In this document: positions 17,910 through 30,288 of the stretch, in pieces
Position numbering within the stretch: the first letter of the stretch is position 1
How the letters are laid out: every line of letters starts with the position of its first letter
NCBI RefSeq assembly: GCF_030867095.1
Contig: NC_081824.1
Location: 84,712,382 to 84,776,381, forward strand
Direction of reading: 5' to 3'
DNA length: 64,000 nt
DNA from: Alligator mississippiensis
Taxonomy: Eukaryota > Chordata > Crocodylia > Alligatoridae
Made by a program: the position numbers and the translations under genes
Notes under the pieces: model-generated
Seen by the model: the letters and a program-made list of their open reading frames with translations, nothing else
What the model was told of the DNA's origin: nothing
Databases searched by the model: none

Positions 17910-18541
17910 TGTAATGTAATATACTGTGTGAACTGATGTGTAAAATAGCAGGGGGCACGGCCCTGCAGACTGGATTTGGACTACAACTCCCAGGAACCCT
18001 TGGGGGAACAGTTTTGCAGAATTGTGCTGGCTGCATGTAGACTACAACCCCCAGAGACAGTGGAGATGAGGAGACAAAAGGGAGAGGAAGCAGGAAGCAA
18101 CGTCAGTGTGGGACAGTGGCAGAGGGAAACACATGGGCCAGAGATCCCAAAGGACTGATGGAGCTGAGACTGCAAACTATAGCAGTGGAGCTTGGACATG
18201 GGAGCACATGCAGATGGTAACTGAGCGTTCCTTGAACCACAGGCTTGTTTGGAGCACCTTCAGAGGTGTGGGAGGGTTTAAGGTTTCTTGAATGTGTATA
18301 CCACAGTGGTAGTGCCCATTACATGTTGCCTATTCTTGAGTGAATTCACTACAGTGTTACTGGTTATACCTTTACTTAGTTCCTAAGTGTATGTACCTTA
18401 ATGTTAATGTTTACTTACCTGGACCTGTTCCTTTCTCCCTAGCCCATTGGCTTGTATCCTAACCCCTAATATTTTATACGAAGTGGGAACTTCCCTTTTT
18501 GGCTTGCTGTGCCAGGTCCTGAGGTTGTAGGGTTTGGTACA
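17910..18541 (+). repeat. Right LTR of Ty3/gypsy element
   Basis: This 632-bp repeat starts TGTAATG and ends GGTACA, and aligns with the left LTR along its full length apart from the left copy's MITE. Shared landmarks are tactgtgtgaactga, actggatttgga, gagtgaattcac, tcctaagtgta and ggaacttccctttttg. The two LTRs differ at many positions, so the insertion is old. I see no clear target duplication outside the LTRs. Confidence 0.8.
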
Positions 18542-18794
18542 TATGTCTAAGGAACTGCCTCTACTTTTCAACCAGGATAGAAGAAGAGCATGAAAAAAAA
18601 TACAAGCTAAATTTTAAGCCTATCAAATTGGCTGGTATTTCTTCAAACGTATCAACAGTCATTACTGCCCTTCTAAGAGCACAGGCCAGCATTAGCTCAG
18701 AAATTCAACCAGTAAATTAGCATTTAAAATTTTGTGAACAAAAAAACATAATTCCAGGCTTGGGAATAAAAATACTCATGCATGGTGGACTTTA

Positions 18795-20599
<1,805 letters not shown>

Positions 20600-22016
20600 A
20601 GATGTGGTGCCTATCTTCAAGAAAGGGAGGAAAGTGGATCCGGCTAACTATAGGCCCATCAGCCTGACTTCTATCCCAGGGAAGATCTTAGAAAAGTTTA
20701 TTAAAGAGGCCATCCTTAATGGACTGGCCGACGTCAACATCTTAAGGGATAGCCAGCACGGGTTTGTTGTGGGTAGGTCTTGCTTGACCAATCTCATTTC
20801 CTTCTACGACCAGGTGACCTAACACCTGGACAAGGGAGAAGAGATTGATGTCATATATCTTGACTTCAAAAAAGCCTTCGATCTGGTGTCCCATGATCGC
20901 TTCTTGGAGAAACTGGCCAATTGTCGCCTTGGGTCCTCCACGATCCACTGGCTGGAAAATTGGCTCTGGGGTCGGACCCAGAGGGTAGTAATTGATGGAA
21001 GTCACTCATTGTGGTGTCCTGTGACCAGTGGGGTCCCCCAAGGCTCTGTCCTTGGACCCAGACTGTTCAACATCTTCATTAATGATGTGGACACTGGAGT
21101 CAGAAGCGGACTGGCCAAGTTCGCCGATGACACCAAACTTTGGGGCAAAGCATCCACACCAGAAGACAGGCGGGTGATCCAGGCTGACCTGGACAGGCTC
21201 AGCAAGTGGGCGGACGAGAATCTGATGGTGTTCAACGCCGATAAATGCAAGGTTCTCCACCTGGGGAAGAAAAACCCGCAGCATCCTTATAGGCTCGGCA
21301 GTGCTATGTTGGCTAGCACTATGGAAGAAAGAGACTTGGGGGTCATCATTGACCACAAGATGAACATGAGCCTGCAATGCGATGCTACGGCTAGTAAAGC
21401 AACCAAAACACTGGCTTGCATCCATAGATGCTTCTCAAGCAAATCCCGGGATGTCATTCTCCCCCTGTACTCGGCCTTAGTGAGGCCGCAGCTGGAGTAC
21501 TGCGTCCAGTTTTGGGCTCCACAATTGAAAAAGGATGTGGAGAAGCTTGAGAGAGTCCAGAGAAGAGCCACACGCATTATCAGAGGTCAGGGAAGCAGAC
21601 CCTACGATGACAGGCTGAGAGCCCTGGGGCTCTTTAGCCTGGAAAAGCGCAGGCTCAGGGGTGATCTGATGGCCACCTACAAGTTTATCAGGGGTGACCG
21701 CCAGTATCTCGGGGAACGTTTGTTCGCCAGAACGCCACAAGGGATGACGAGGTTGAATGGTCACAAACTACTTCAAGATCGTTTCAGGCTGGACATAAGG
21801 AAGAATTTCTTTACTGTCCGAGCCCCCAAGGTCTGGAACAGCCTGCCACCGGAGGTGGTTCAAGCGCATTCATTGAACACCTTCAAGATGAAACTGGATG
21901 CATATCTTGCTGGGATCCTATGACCCCAGCTGACTTCCTGCCCTTTGGGCAGGGGGCTGGACTTGATGATCTTCCGAGGTCCCTTCCAGCCCTAATGTCT
22001 ATGAAATCTATGAAAT
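20600..22016 (+). mobile_element. Young CR1 non-LTR retrotransposon, 5'-truncated
   Basis: The copy begins inside the reverse transcriptase at VVPIFKKGRKVDPANYRPIS and runs to the true CR1 3' end, finishing in the octamer-like tail tctatgaaatctatgaa. The RT catalytic FADD is at 21120-21131, preceded by [20 protein letters not shown]. The C-terminal thumb region ends RAPKVWNSLPPEVV...LAGIL at 21923. Only one stop, TAA at 20820-20822 (after YDQVT), interrupts the frame from 20604 to 21923; sister copies have TAC there. CR1 ORF2 encodes an endonuclease and RT that copies RNA into nicked DNA; this copy lacks the endonuclease. Copies at 28150 and 40580 belong to the same subfamily. Confidence 0.92.
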
Positions 22017-22165
22017 TTTGCCATGTCTTCTGGTGGGATCCTCAGTTCTGGTTTTCCTCAGTAGGCTCAAATGCTCAGCTTTGGCTTCTCTTGATGGGGA
22101 AAAAAAAATAAGCAGGGATAGTTTCACAAAGTGGTTAATTGTCACTCACTGTAAACTCTGTAGAT

Positions 22166-22356
22166 CAGTGGTTTTTAATCTTTTTTTTCATTTGCAGCCC
22201 CCTAAAAAAAAAATTGAATAGGTGTGCAGATCCCTTTGAATTATAAGTGTGGGTATTCTCACAAACTTTTGATACAGTACCGTTATCTTTTGTGGACCCC
22301 TTCAGCACAGTCTGCGGATCCCCAAGGGGCTGTGAACTACAGGCTGAAAACCACTG
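22166..22356. mobile_element. Short hAT-type MITE, 191 bp
   Basis: Terminal inverted repeats CAGTGGTTTTTAATC at left and GGCTGAAAACCACTG at right. Flanking 8-mers ctgtagat and gtgcagat agree at 6 of 8. No coding capacity. It is similar in its ends to the elements at 32417 and 33531, a widespread hAT terminal type. Confidence 0.75.
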
Positions 22357-22368
22357 GTGCAGATAGAT

Positions 22369-22848
22369 CGATGGTGAGTAAAATACGCCTCACCGAGGGA
22401 TTTTGTCTGATCCAAGGTGGATCGGTCCTATCCAGCCCAGGGACAGGAAGCAGCCTAGGCCACAAGATGATGACAGCATGAAGCTGGGGCACGGTGATCC
22501 CAGCCCTGGGTTCACCCACTCACCCATGGCCCCATCCCAGCCAAGTGCATAACAGAGCCATGATCCGCTGCCCACACATCCCTGCAACAGGCACCAGTTC
22601 TGCAGGCAGGGACAGCGGGGAGTGGATCGCTGCTCTGCCCTGGGCCCCAGCCCCATGTTGTCACTGCCCCTTGATCCCAGGGTCTCCATGGAGACCACCC
22701 AGGACCTACATGGGCAGGTGCATGGGATGGGGCTGCTTAGGAAGTTTTGGTGAGATGTTGCACAGGGTGGAGGATTGCTGACCCAGGCTGTGACAGCTCA
22801 CCAAAACTCCTTACGTGACCCGCAGAGCCAAATAATTGCCCACCCCTG
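22369..22848. mobile_element. hAT-type non-autonomous element, 480 bp, abutting the previous one
   Basis: Perfect 8-bp target duplications AGATAGAT flank it at 22361-22368 and 22849-22856. The right end ATAATTGCCCACCCCTG is the same as that of the 37700-40100 element. The left end (cgatggtgag) is a degraded inverted partner. The interior is GC-rich, with frames that have no known domain. Confidence 0.7.
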
Positions 22849-23225
22849 AGATAGATGCATGTAATGCTTCCTTCTCCACTGTGTAGTATGACAGTTAAGT
22901 AGGCTAACATTTAATGAATGATGATCAAACACCTACAACAGGACTCATTAATATGAACAGGGAGTAGTATACACCTCATATTTGTTGCTTTAGACACATA
23001 GCAACTTCAGGCAGGAATATTTACATTGTTTTGCACTGAGAGTTGAGAAAACAAAGCAACACCTTGGTAGAACACCAGGATGCTGTATTGTCACAAAGTA
23101 GCCCAATTCAAGCCTTGCCAGGAATGGTTACTTACAAGTCACTAGGATTCACTACTGTTTGCACAGATTACACTTCTGAGGGAGTTTCTAGCACCACACA
23201 GAGCAGCCAGACCTACATCTTATTT

Positions 23226-23921
23226 AATACATTTCACAGACATTAGGGCTGGAAGCGACCTCGTAAAATCATTGGGTTCAGCCCCCTGCCCAAGGAGCAG
23301 GAAGTCAGCTAGGGTCAAAGGATCCCAGCAAGGTAAGTGCCCAAATGTTCCTTGAAAGTGTCCAGAGTAGGTGCTTGCTCCAACTCTGGAGGAAGTCTGT
23401 TCCAGGCCTTCGGGGCTCGGACAGTAAAGTTTTTCCTTATGTCCAGCTTAAAACTGTCTTGCAGAAGTTTGACACCGCTGGACCTTGTCATCCCCTGGGG
23501 TGCTCTGGTGAACAGGTGTTCTCCCAGATCCTGATGCACACCCCTTATGTACTTACAGGCTGCCACCATGTCACCTCTGAGCCTGTACTTCTACAGGCTG
23601 AAGAGTCCCATGGCTCGCAGCCTCTCTTCATAAGGCCTGTTCTCTTGCCCTCTGATCATGCACGTGGCTCTCCTCTAGAATGTTGCAAGCTTCTCCACAT
23701 CCTTCCTAAATTACGGAGTCCAGAATTGGATGCAGTACTCCAGCTGCGGCCTCACCAAGACTGAGTACAGTGGGAGGATGACATCCTGGACCTTGCTCGA
23801 GATGCATTGCTAGATGCAAGCCAGAGTTTTGTTCACTTTGCCAGCTGCAGTATTGCACTAGTGACTCATATTCATCTTGTGGTCAATCATGACCCTCAAC
23901 TCTCTTTTGGTCACTGTGTTT
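23226..23921 (-). mobile_element. Outer CR1 copy, 3' segment
   Basis: Reading minus from 23921 the copy gives a CR1 RT C-terminus: MIDHKMN-like start, then LGEHLFTRAPQGMTRSSGVK and RAPKAWNRLPPELEQAPTLD, ending with the CR1 3' tail at 23226-23245. The copy stops at 23921 and its upstream part resumes at 25160 across an inserted CR1; the broken motif (ERDLGVIIDHKMN in sister copies) is split between these two points. It is the oldest layer of the stack, with frames broken at several points. Confidence 0.8.
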
Positions 23922-25159
23922 CATAGTTTCATGGTTGGTAGGGTCGGGAGGAACCTAAGCAGATCATCTAGTCCGACCCCCTGCCATGGGCAGGAAAGGA
24001 TGCTGGGGTCGAATAACCCCAGCTAGGTAGCAGTCTAGCCTTCTTTTGAAGACCCCCCCCCCGGTAGGAGCGAGCACCACTTCCCTTGAAAGTCAGTTCC
24101 AGCTCCTAGCCGCCCTGGCAGTGAAGTAGTGCCTCCTGATATCTAGCCTGAATCTACTCTCAGTCACCTTATGGCTGTTGTTCCTTGTTACACCCAGTAG
24201 TCCTCGGGGGAACAGGGACTCTCCCATTGCCTGCTGGTCCCCCTTGGCAAGTTTATAGGCGGCCAACAGTTCCTTCTTTTGTGGAGGCTGAACAGGTTCG
24301 GGTCCCATAGCCTCTCCTCATAGCGCCTGCCATGCTGCCCCCTAATCATGCGAGTGGCCCTCCTCTGGACCTTCTCGATGCTGTCCACATGCCTCCTGAA
24401 GTGCGGCGTCCAGAACTGGACACAGTACTCCAACTGCAGCCTGACCAATGTCGCATAGAGGGGGAGGATCAACTCCTTGGACCTGCTCGTGATACATCTA
24501 TGGATGCATGACAAAGTGCAATTAGCCTTCCTGACCGTGTCCCCACATTGGAGGCCCATGTTCATCTTGGAATCAATAGTGATTCCAAGATCCTTCTCTG
24601 CCTCTGTACTGACAAGAAGGGAGTTCCCCAGCCTGAAGGTATGCTGCTGGTTCTTCCTCCCCAGGTACAACACCTTGCACTTGTCTGTATTGAAACCCAT
24701 CCTATTCTCATCCGCCCACCTCTGTAACCTGTTCAGATCTAGTTGTAGCCTGTCCCTCTATTCTAGAGTGCTCACTTCTCTCCGCATCTTAGTGTCATCT
24801 GCGACCTTGAACAAGGTGTTTTTCATGTCCAAATCGCCGATGAAGATATTGAACAGTGCGGGCCCGAGGATCGAGCCCAGTGGAACCCCACTGCCCACAT
24901 CTCTCCAGGTTGAAAATGACCCGTCCACCACCACTCTCTGTGTGCGGCCCTCCAGCAAAATTGCGACCCATCTGACTGTGTAGGCGTCAACACCACAGAC
25001 ACCTAATTTTTTAATGAGGATGGGGTGAGAGACAGTGTTGAAGGCCTTCCTAAAGTCCAGGAAGATAACGTCCACCACAACACCTGCGTCCAAGGCTTTT
25101 GTGAACTGGTTATAGAAGGCCACCAGGATGGTCTGACAGGACCTGCTTCTAATGAACCC
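23922..25159 (-). mobile_element. CR1 copy inserted into the outer CR1
   Basis: Begins on minus at a truncated 5' end reading [20 protein letters not shown] near 25159 and ends in the tail tttcatagtttcatgg at 23922. Recognisable segments are [40 protein letters not shown] and the catalytic VADD motif (KVADDTKM), then HLGRKNQQHTFRLG and VQRRATRMIRGQHGRRYEE. It belongs to a different subfamily from the 20.6-kb copy. Frameshifts near 24250 and 24750 break the gene. Confidence 0.88.
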
Positions 25160-25356
25160 ATGTTAGTGTTAGTGAGTTGCCAAGCCTGTAAATGTGATGC
25201 AGTCCCAAGGTGGGGCACCTTTCATTTCTCCATATTGAATGCCATCAGGTTTTCACTGGCCCACCTTGCAAGCCTATCGAGGTTGGCCTGGATCACGAGC
25301 CTACCCTCAAGTGTGGACACTCTTACCCAAAGTTCGCTAATGACACCAAACTTAGC
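25160..25356 (-). mobile_element. Outer CR1 copy, middle segment
   Basis: Minus-strand reading STLEGRLVIQANLDRLARWA and ENLMAFNMEK continues the outer CR1 between its breakpoints. It joins at 23921 (towards 3') and at 27186 (towards 5'). It contains a 14-bp segment at 25335-25348 in inverted orientation, described as a finding. Confidence 0.75.
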
Positions 25357-27185
25357 TTAAAGGATAACAAAAAATTGTTAAAGGATAACAAAAAAATGTT
25401 TTTTAGATATATAGGGAGTAAAAGGAAGGCCCAGGGAGGAAAAGGACCCCTACTAAATGGGCAGAAGCAATTGGTGATGGACAGGGGGGACAAGGCTGAA
25501 CTCCTCAATGAGTTCTTTGCCTCAGTGTTCCTAAAGTGAGGGGCAGGACAAGGCTCTCACTGGGATTGTAGAGAGGCAGCAGCAAGGCACCAGACTGCCA
25601 TGCGTAGACCCTGAGATGGCGCAGAGTCACTTGGAAGAACTGGATGCCTTTAAGTCGGCAGGCCCGGATGAGCTCCATCCGAGGGTACTGAAGGCACTGG
25701 CCAACATCACTGCACAGCCACTGGCGGTAATATTTGAACGCTCGTGGCGCACGGGCCAGGTCCCGGAGGACTGGAAAAGGGCCAATGTGGTCCCCATTTT
25801 CAAGAAGGGGAGGAAGGAGGACCCCGGCAACTATAGGCCAGTCAGTCTCACCTCCATCCTTGGCAAAGTCTTCAAAAAACTTATCAAGGATCACATTTGC
25901 GAGAGCCCGGCAGGACAAATTATGCTGAGGGGAAACCAGCACGGGTTCGTAGCAGGTAGATCATGCCTGACTAATCTAGTCTCTTTCTATGACCAGGTTA
26001 CAAAACGCCTGGACGCAGGAGAAGGGGTTGATGTATACTTAGACTTCAGGAAGGCCTTCGATACGGTATCCCACACCATACTGGTAAACAAGTTAAGAGG
26101 CTGTGACTTGGATGACTACACAGTCCGGTGGGTGGCGAATTGACTAGAGGGTCCACCCAGAGAGTCGTAGCGGATGGGTCGGTATCGACCTGGAACGGTG
26201 TGGGCAGTGGGGTCCCGCAGGGTTCGGTCCTTGGACCGATACTCTTCAATATCTTCATCAGCGACTTGGACGAGGGAGTGAAGTGTACTCTGTCCAAGAT
26301 TGCAGATGAAACAAAACTGTGGGGAGAAGTGGACACGCCGGAAGGCAGGGAACAACTACAAGCAGACCTGGACAGGTTGGACATATGGGCGGAAAACAAC
26401 AGAATGCAATTCAACAAGGAGAAATGCAAAGTGCTGCACCTAGGGAGGAAAAATGTCCAGCATACCTACTGCCTAGGAAATGACCTGCTTGGTGGAACGG
26501 AAGCAGAAAGTGATCTTGGAGTCCTAGTGGACTCCAAGATGAACATGAGTCGGCAGTGTGACAAAGCCATCAGAAAAGCTAATGGCACTTTATCATGCAT
26601 CAGCAGATGCATGACGAACAGATCCAAGGAGATGATACTTCCCCTCTATCGGGCGCTGGTCGGACCACAGTTGGAATACTGCGTGCAGTTTTGGGTGCCA
26701 CACTTCAAGAGGGATGTGGATAACCTGGAGAGGGTCCAGAGAAGGGCCACACATTTGGTTAGGGGCTTGCAGGCCAAGCCCTATGAGGAGAGACTGGGGC
26801 ACCTGGACCTCTTCAGCCTCCACAAGAGAAGGTTGAGAAGCGACCTTGTGGCTGCCTATAAGTTCATCACGGGGGCACAGAAGGGAATTGGTGAGGTTTT
26901 ATTCACCAAGGTGCCCTTGGGGGTTACAAGAAATAATGGCCACAAGCTAGCAGAGAGCAGATTTAGACTGGACATTAGGAAGAACTTCTTCACAGTTCGA
27001 GTGGCCAAGGTCTGGAATTTACTCCCAAGGGAGGTGGTGCTCTCCCCTACCCTGGGGGTCTTCAAGAGGAGGTTAGATAAGCATCTAGCTGGAGCCATCT
27101 GAACCCAGCACTCTTTCCTGCCTATGCAGGGGGTCGGACTCGATGATCTATTGAGGTCCCTCCCGACCCTAGCACCTAGCACCTA
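25357..27185 (+). mobile_element. CR1 copy inserted in opposite orientation, with partial linker and full RT
   Basis: Flanked by TTAGC on both sides (25352-25356 and 27186-27190), probably its target duplication. It starts in the linker upstream of RT (KDNKKMFFRYIGSKRKAQGG, PLLNG), then the RT: ELHPRVLKALANITAQPLAV, DYRKAF-type motif DFRKAFDTVSHT, and [20 protein letters not shown]. The catalytic box reads IADE at 26299-26310 instead of FADD, so two of four residues are changed. A stop plus frameshift occurs near 26140 (after TVRWVAN), separating two long open halves ending at 26143 and 27102. It runs to the CR1 3' end with tail-like cctagcacctagcaccta. Confidence 0.9.
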
Positions 27186-28150
27186 TTAGCCAGTCTGCTT
27201 TTGACACCAGTGTCCAGATCATTTATGAAGATATTAAAGAGTACAGGTCCAAGAACAGAGCCTTGGGGGATGCTACTAGTCACTGAGTGCCATGTTGATT
27301 CGGTTCTGTCAACTACCACTCTCTGGGTCTGACCTCAGAGCCAGTTCCCCAGACATCAGACTGTGGAGTTGTCGAGGCCACAGTTGCCCAACTTTTTCAT
27401 GGGACATCAGGTCAAAGGCTTTTTTAAAGTCCAAATATATGACACCAACCTCTTCCCTTTTGTCCAGGTGGTATGTCACCTGGTCATAGAAGGAAATGAG
27501 ATTGGTGAAGCAAGACCAACCCACAAAAAACCCTCAGAATGTTGCCTTCTGTTAGCCTGTCAAGAATGGTATCTTTGATAATTATTTTCAAAATCTTCCC
27601 AGGGATTGAGGTCAAAATGATTGGCCTGTAGTTTCCCGGGTCTTCTTTCCTCCCTTTCTTGAAGATGGGCACCACATTGGCCCTCTTCCAGTCTTCAGGT
27701 ACTTCACCTGAGCGCCATGAGTTCTCAAATATCCTTGCAAGTGGCTGTGCTATGATGTCTGCCAGTTCCTTTAGCACTCTTGGGTGCAACCTATCCAAAC
27801 CAGCTGATTTATGGGGGTCCAGCCTCTCGAGATGCTCCCTCACAAGATCCACGCCAATGGTGGGTGTATATTCATCCTCACCCTGGTCATCTTACATCAC
27901 GTTAGGCAGGGTGGTCCCTTTGGGCTGGTGAAAAACCAATGCAAAATAATCATTAAACAGATTGGCTTTTTCCTGGGTGTAGTCAGCTGTCCCTGCTAGT
28001 TTAGCAGGGGTCCAATGTTGCCCTTGTTTTTCTTTTGACTCCCCACATACCCGAAGGACTTTTTATTATCCTTGATTTGTGTAGTCAGATGGAGTTCAGT
28101 TGCAGCCTTGGTTTTTCTAGTTCACTCCCAGCAGGTGCGGACTACTGCAG
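27186..28150 (-). mobile_element. Outer CR1 copy, RT palm/finger segment
   Basis: On minus this reads ELADIIAQPLARIFENSWRS, VPIFKKGRKEDPGNYRPIIL, YLDFKKAFDLMSHEK and FINDLDTGV-like sequence, i.e. the 5' part of CR1 RT with its linker (HLDPHKSAGLDRLHPRVLK). It continues 5' at 28914, interrupted by a plus-strand CR1. Several stops and a frame change are present. Confidence 0.82.
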
Positions 28151-28913
28151 TATACCTTGGGAAGAAAAACCCGCAGCATCCTTATAGGCTCGGCAGTGCT
28201 ATGCTGGCCAACACTATGCAAGAAAGATACTTGGGGGTCATCACTGACCACAAGATGAACATGAGCCTGCAATGTGATGCTGCGGCTAGTAAAGCGACCA
28301 AAACGCTGGCTTGCATCCATAGATGCTTCTCAAGCAAATCCCGGGACGTCATTCTCCCCTTGTACTCGGCCTTAGTGAGGCCGCAGCTGGAGTACTGCGT
28401 CCAGTTTTGGGCTCCACAATTCAAAAAGGATGCGGAGAAGCTTGAGAGAGTCCAGAGAAGAGCCACGCGCATGATCAGAGGTCAGGGAAGCAGACCCTAC
28501 GATGACAGGCTGAGAGCCCTGGGGCTCTTTAGCCTGGAAAAGTGCAGGCTTAGGGGTGATCTGATGGCCACCTATAAGTTTATCAGGGGTGACCACCAGT
28601 ATCTGGGGGAATGTTTGCTCACCAGAGCGCCCCAAGGGATGACGACTAGGTAAAATGGTCATAAACTACTACAAGACCGTTTCAGGCTGGACATAAGGAA
28701 GAATTTCTTTACTGTCCGAGCCCCCAAGGTCTGGAACAGCCTGCCACCGGAGTTGGTTCAAGCGCCCACATTGAACACCTTCAAGAGCAAACTGGATGCT
28801 CATCTTGCTGGGATCCTATGAACCCGGCTGACTTCCTGCCCTTTGGGCAGGGGGCTGGACTCGATGATCTTCCGAGGTCCCTTCCAGCCCTAATGTCTAT
28901 GAAATCTATGAAA
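28151..28913 (+). mobile_element. Young CR1 3' fragment inserted into the outer CR1
   Basis: Begins at LGKKNPQHPYRLGSAMLANT and runs through [20 protein letters not shown] to LAGIL and the tail tctatgaaatctatgaaa. It is very similar to the copies at 21241-22016 and 40580-41513. One stop follows GMTTR near 28650; otherwise the frame is well kept, so it is among the youngest insertions here. Confidence 0.9.
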
Positions 28914-29400
28914 CTCCTCCTTAGTGACGTTTCCCCGTCTTCCATCCTTTGTACGCCTGACTTTTTAGATGTAGGAGGTCCATGAGTTCCCTGTTGAGCC
29001 AAAGGGGTGTTGAGCCCTTTTACCACCTCTCCTATGGTTTGGGATGGATTCCCCTTGTGCTTCTAGGATTGCTTCCTTAAGGAGCAACCACTCTTCCTGA
29101 ACTCCCATCCCTGTGAAATCATGGCTTCTCAGGGCCTCAAGAACAAGTCTCCTGAGCTTATGAAAGTCAGCTTTCCTAAAGTCAAGGACTACCGCATTGC
29201 TGGCTGACTTGCCAGCTTTCCAATAGATAGTGATCTACTCATGGACTGTCACCCAGATAGTGATCTACTCATGGACTGTCACCCAACTTCCCTTCGATTC
29301 TAAGGTCGCTGATTAGATCATCCCCTTTGGCCAGTATCAGGTCCAGCAGCACCTTGCCTCTTGTCAGCCCATAAACTTCTTGTGTCCTTGTACACCTTGG
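28914..29400 (-). mobile_element. Outer CR1 copy, endonuclease end and linker
   Basis: Minus strand reads GLTRGKVLLDLILAKGDDLI and SDLRIEGKLG, the end of the CR1 apurinic-type endonuclease, followed by the linker (FHKLRRLVLEALRSHDF, EEWLLLKEAILEAQGESIP). This is the most 5' part of the outer copy that I can trace. A 30-bp direct duplication lies at 29225-29284. Confidence 0.75.
29225..29284. repeat. 30-bp tandem duplication inside the outer CR1
   Basis: The unit agatagtgatctactcatgg plus ten further bases occurs twice in perfect tandem (29225-29254 and 29255-29284). A multiple of three, it would keep frame in the CR1 endonuclease end, but the element is dead, so it is simply a local duplication. 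Confidence 0.9.
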
Positions 29401-29997
29401 CAGAGGGCAAAAAGTGGTAAGCAAGCCCAATTGTGTCACTGTTTCTCTGCCAACAGGATTCCAAAGAAGTGGAGATGTAGGGTGAATCATAGAATCCATA
29501 AGGACAGCTACATGAGGCAAAAAGCTATTCTTTCCCATTTGATTATCTGCTCACACCTGCTAACTAGCAAGCAGTACCCTCATAACTGATTGCTATTGAA
29601 GCAAGGGTTCAAGGAGAGTTCTACTCAAATCAGGGTGGACTTTGAATTCTCAGCTAAAGAAGAGTATGATGTGAAGGCATGAAGCAAACACGATGCAGCC
29701 AAATTCCTGCAAGTTTCTGAAATCAGAACGCTACTTAAAGAAGCCACAGAGGCTTCCATAAGTCAAAGGGTCCATTGGTCCCTTGGCTTTAATCTGCATG
29801 GAGGGATCTAAGTTTTTACAAAACAGGAACTAATAAAGTTGGGATCTAAATTGGATAACATCCAAGTCAACAATTTTATTCTCAAACCCTATTAACAAAG
29901 GTTACAATTTGAGAAAGGCCCTGAAGGTACTGTGTCTAGGTTGTTTATGACTCTCAATGTGCATCTATGGTATGACATTTGACTTCCCCAAGATAGT

Positions 29998-30288
29998 GAT
30001 AGACTATTATCTGTGGCAACAAGGGACAGAACAAAGAGAAATGGCCTTAAATTGTTGAAAGGAAAATTTAAGTTGGATATTAAGAACTCTCTCACTATAA
30101 GGGCAGTTGAACATGATAATAGGCTATTCCAAGATGTTGTGGAATCTCCATCCTTGGATATTTACAAGAACAGGTTAGACAGACCCTTGATTAGGATGGT
30201 CTGATAACAGATGAATCTGCCTCAAGTAGCAGATTTAACTAGATAACCTCCTGAGGTCCCTTCAAACCCTACTTTTCTATGATTTGAG
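29998..30288 (+). mobile_element. Old CR1-type 3' fragment
   Basis: Encodes VATRDRTKRNGLKLLKGKFK and LDIKNSLTIRAVEHDNRLFQ, the CR1 C-terminal block, then gaggtcccttcaaaccctac and a short tail. It resembles the C-terminus of the older copy that ends at 49861. The 29400-29997 interval before it holds nothing recognisable. Confidence 0.8.

Noticed and set aside
24477..24983. 168-codon plus-strand frame
   Set aside because: It is the antisense shadow of the minus-strand CR1 RT at 23922-25159.
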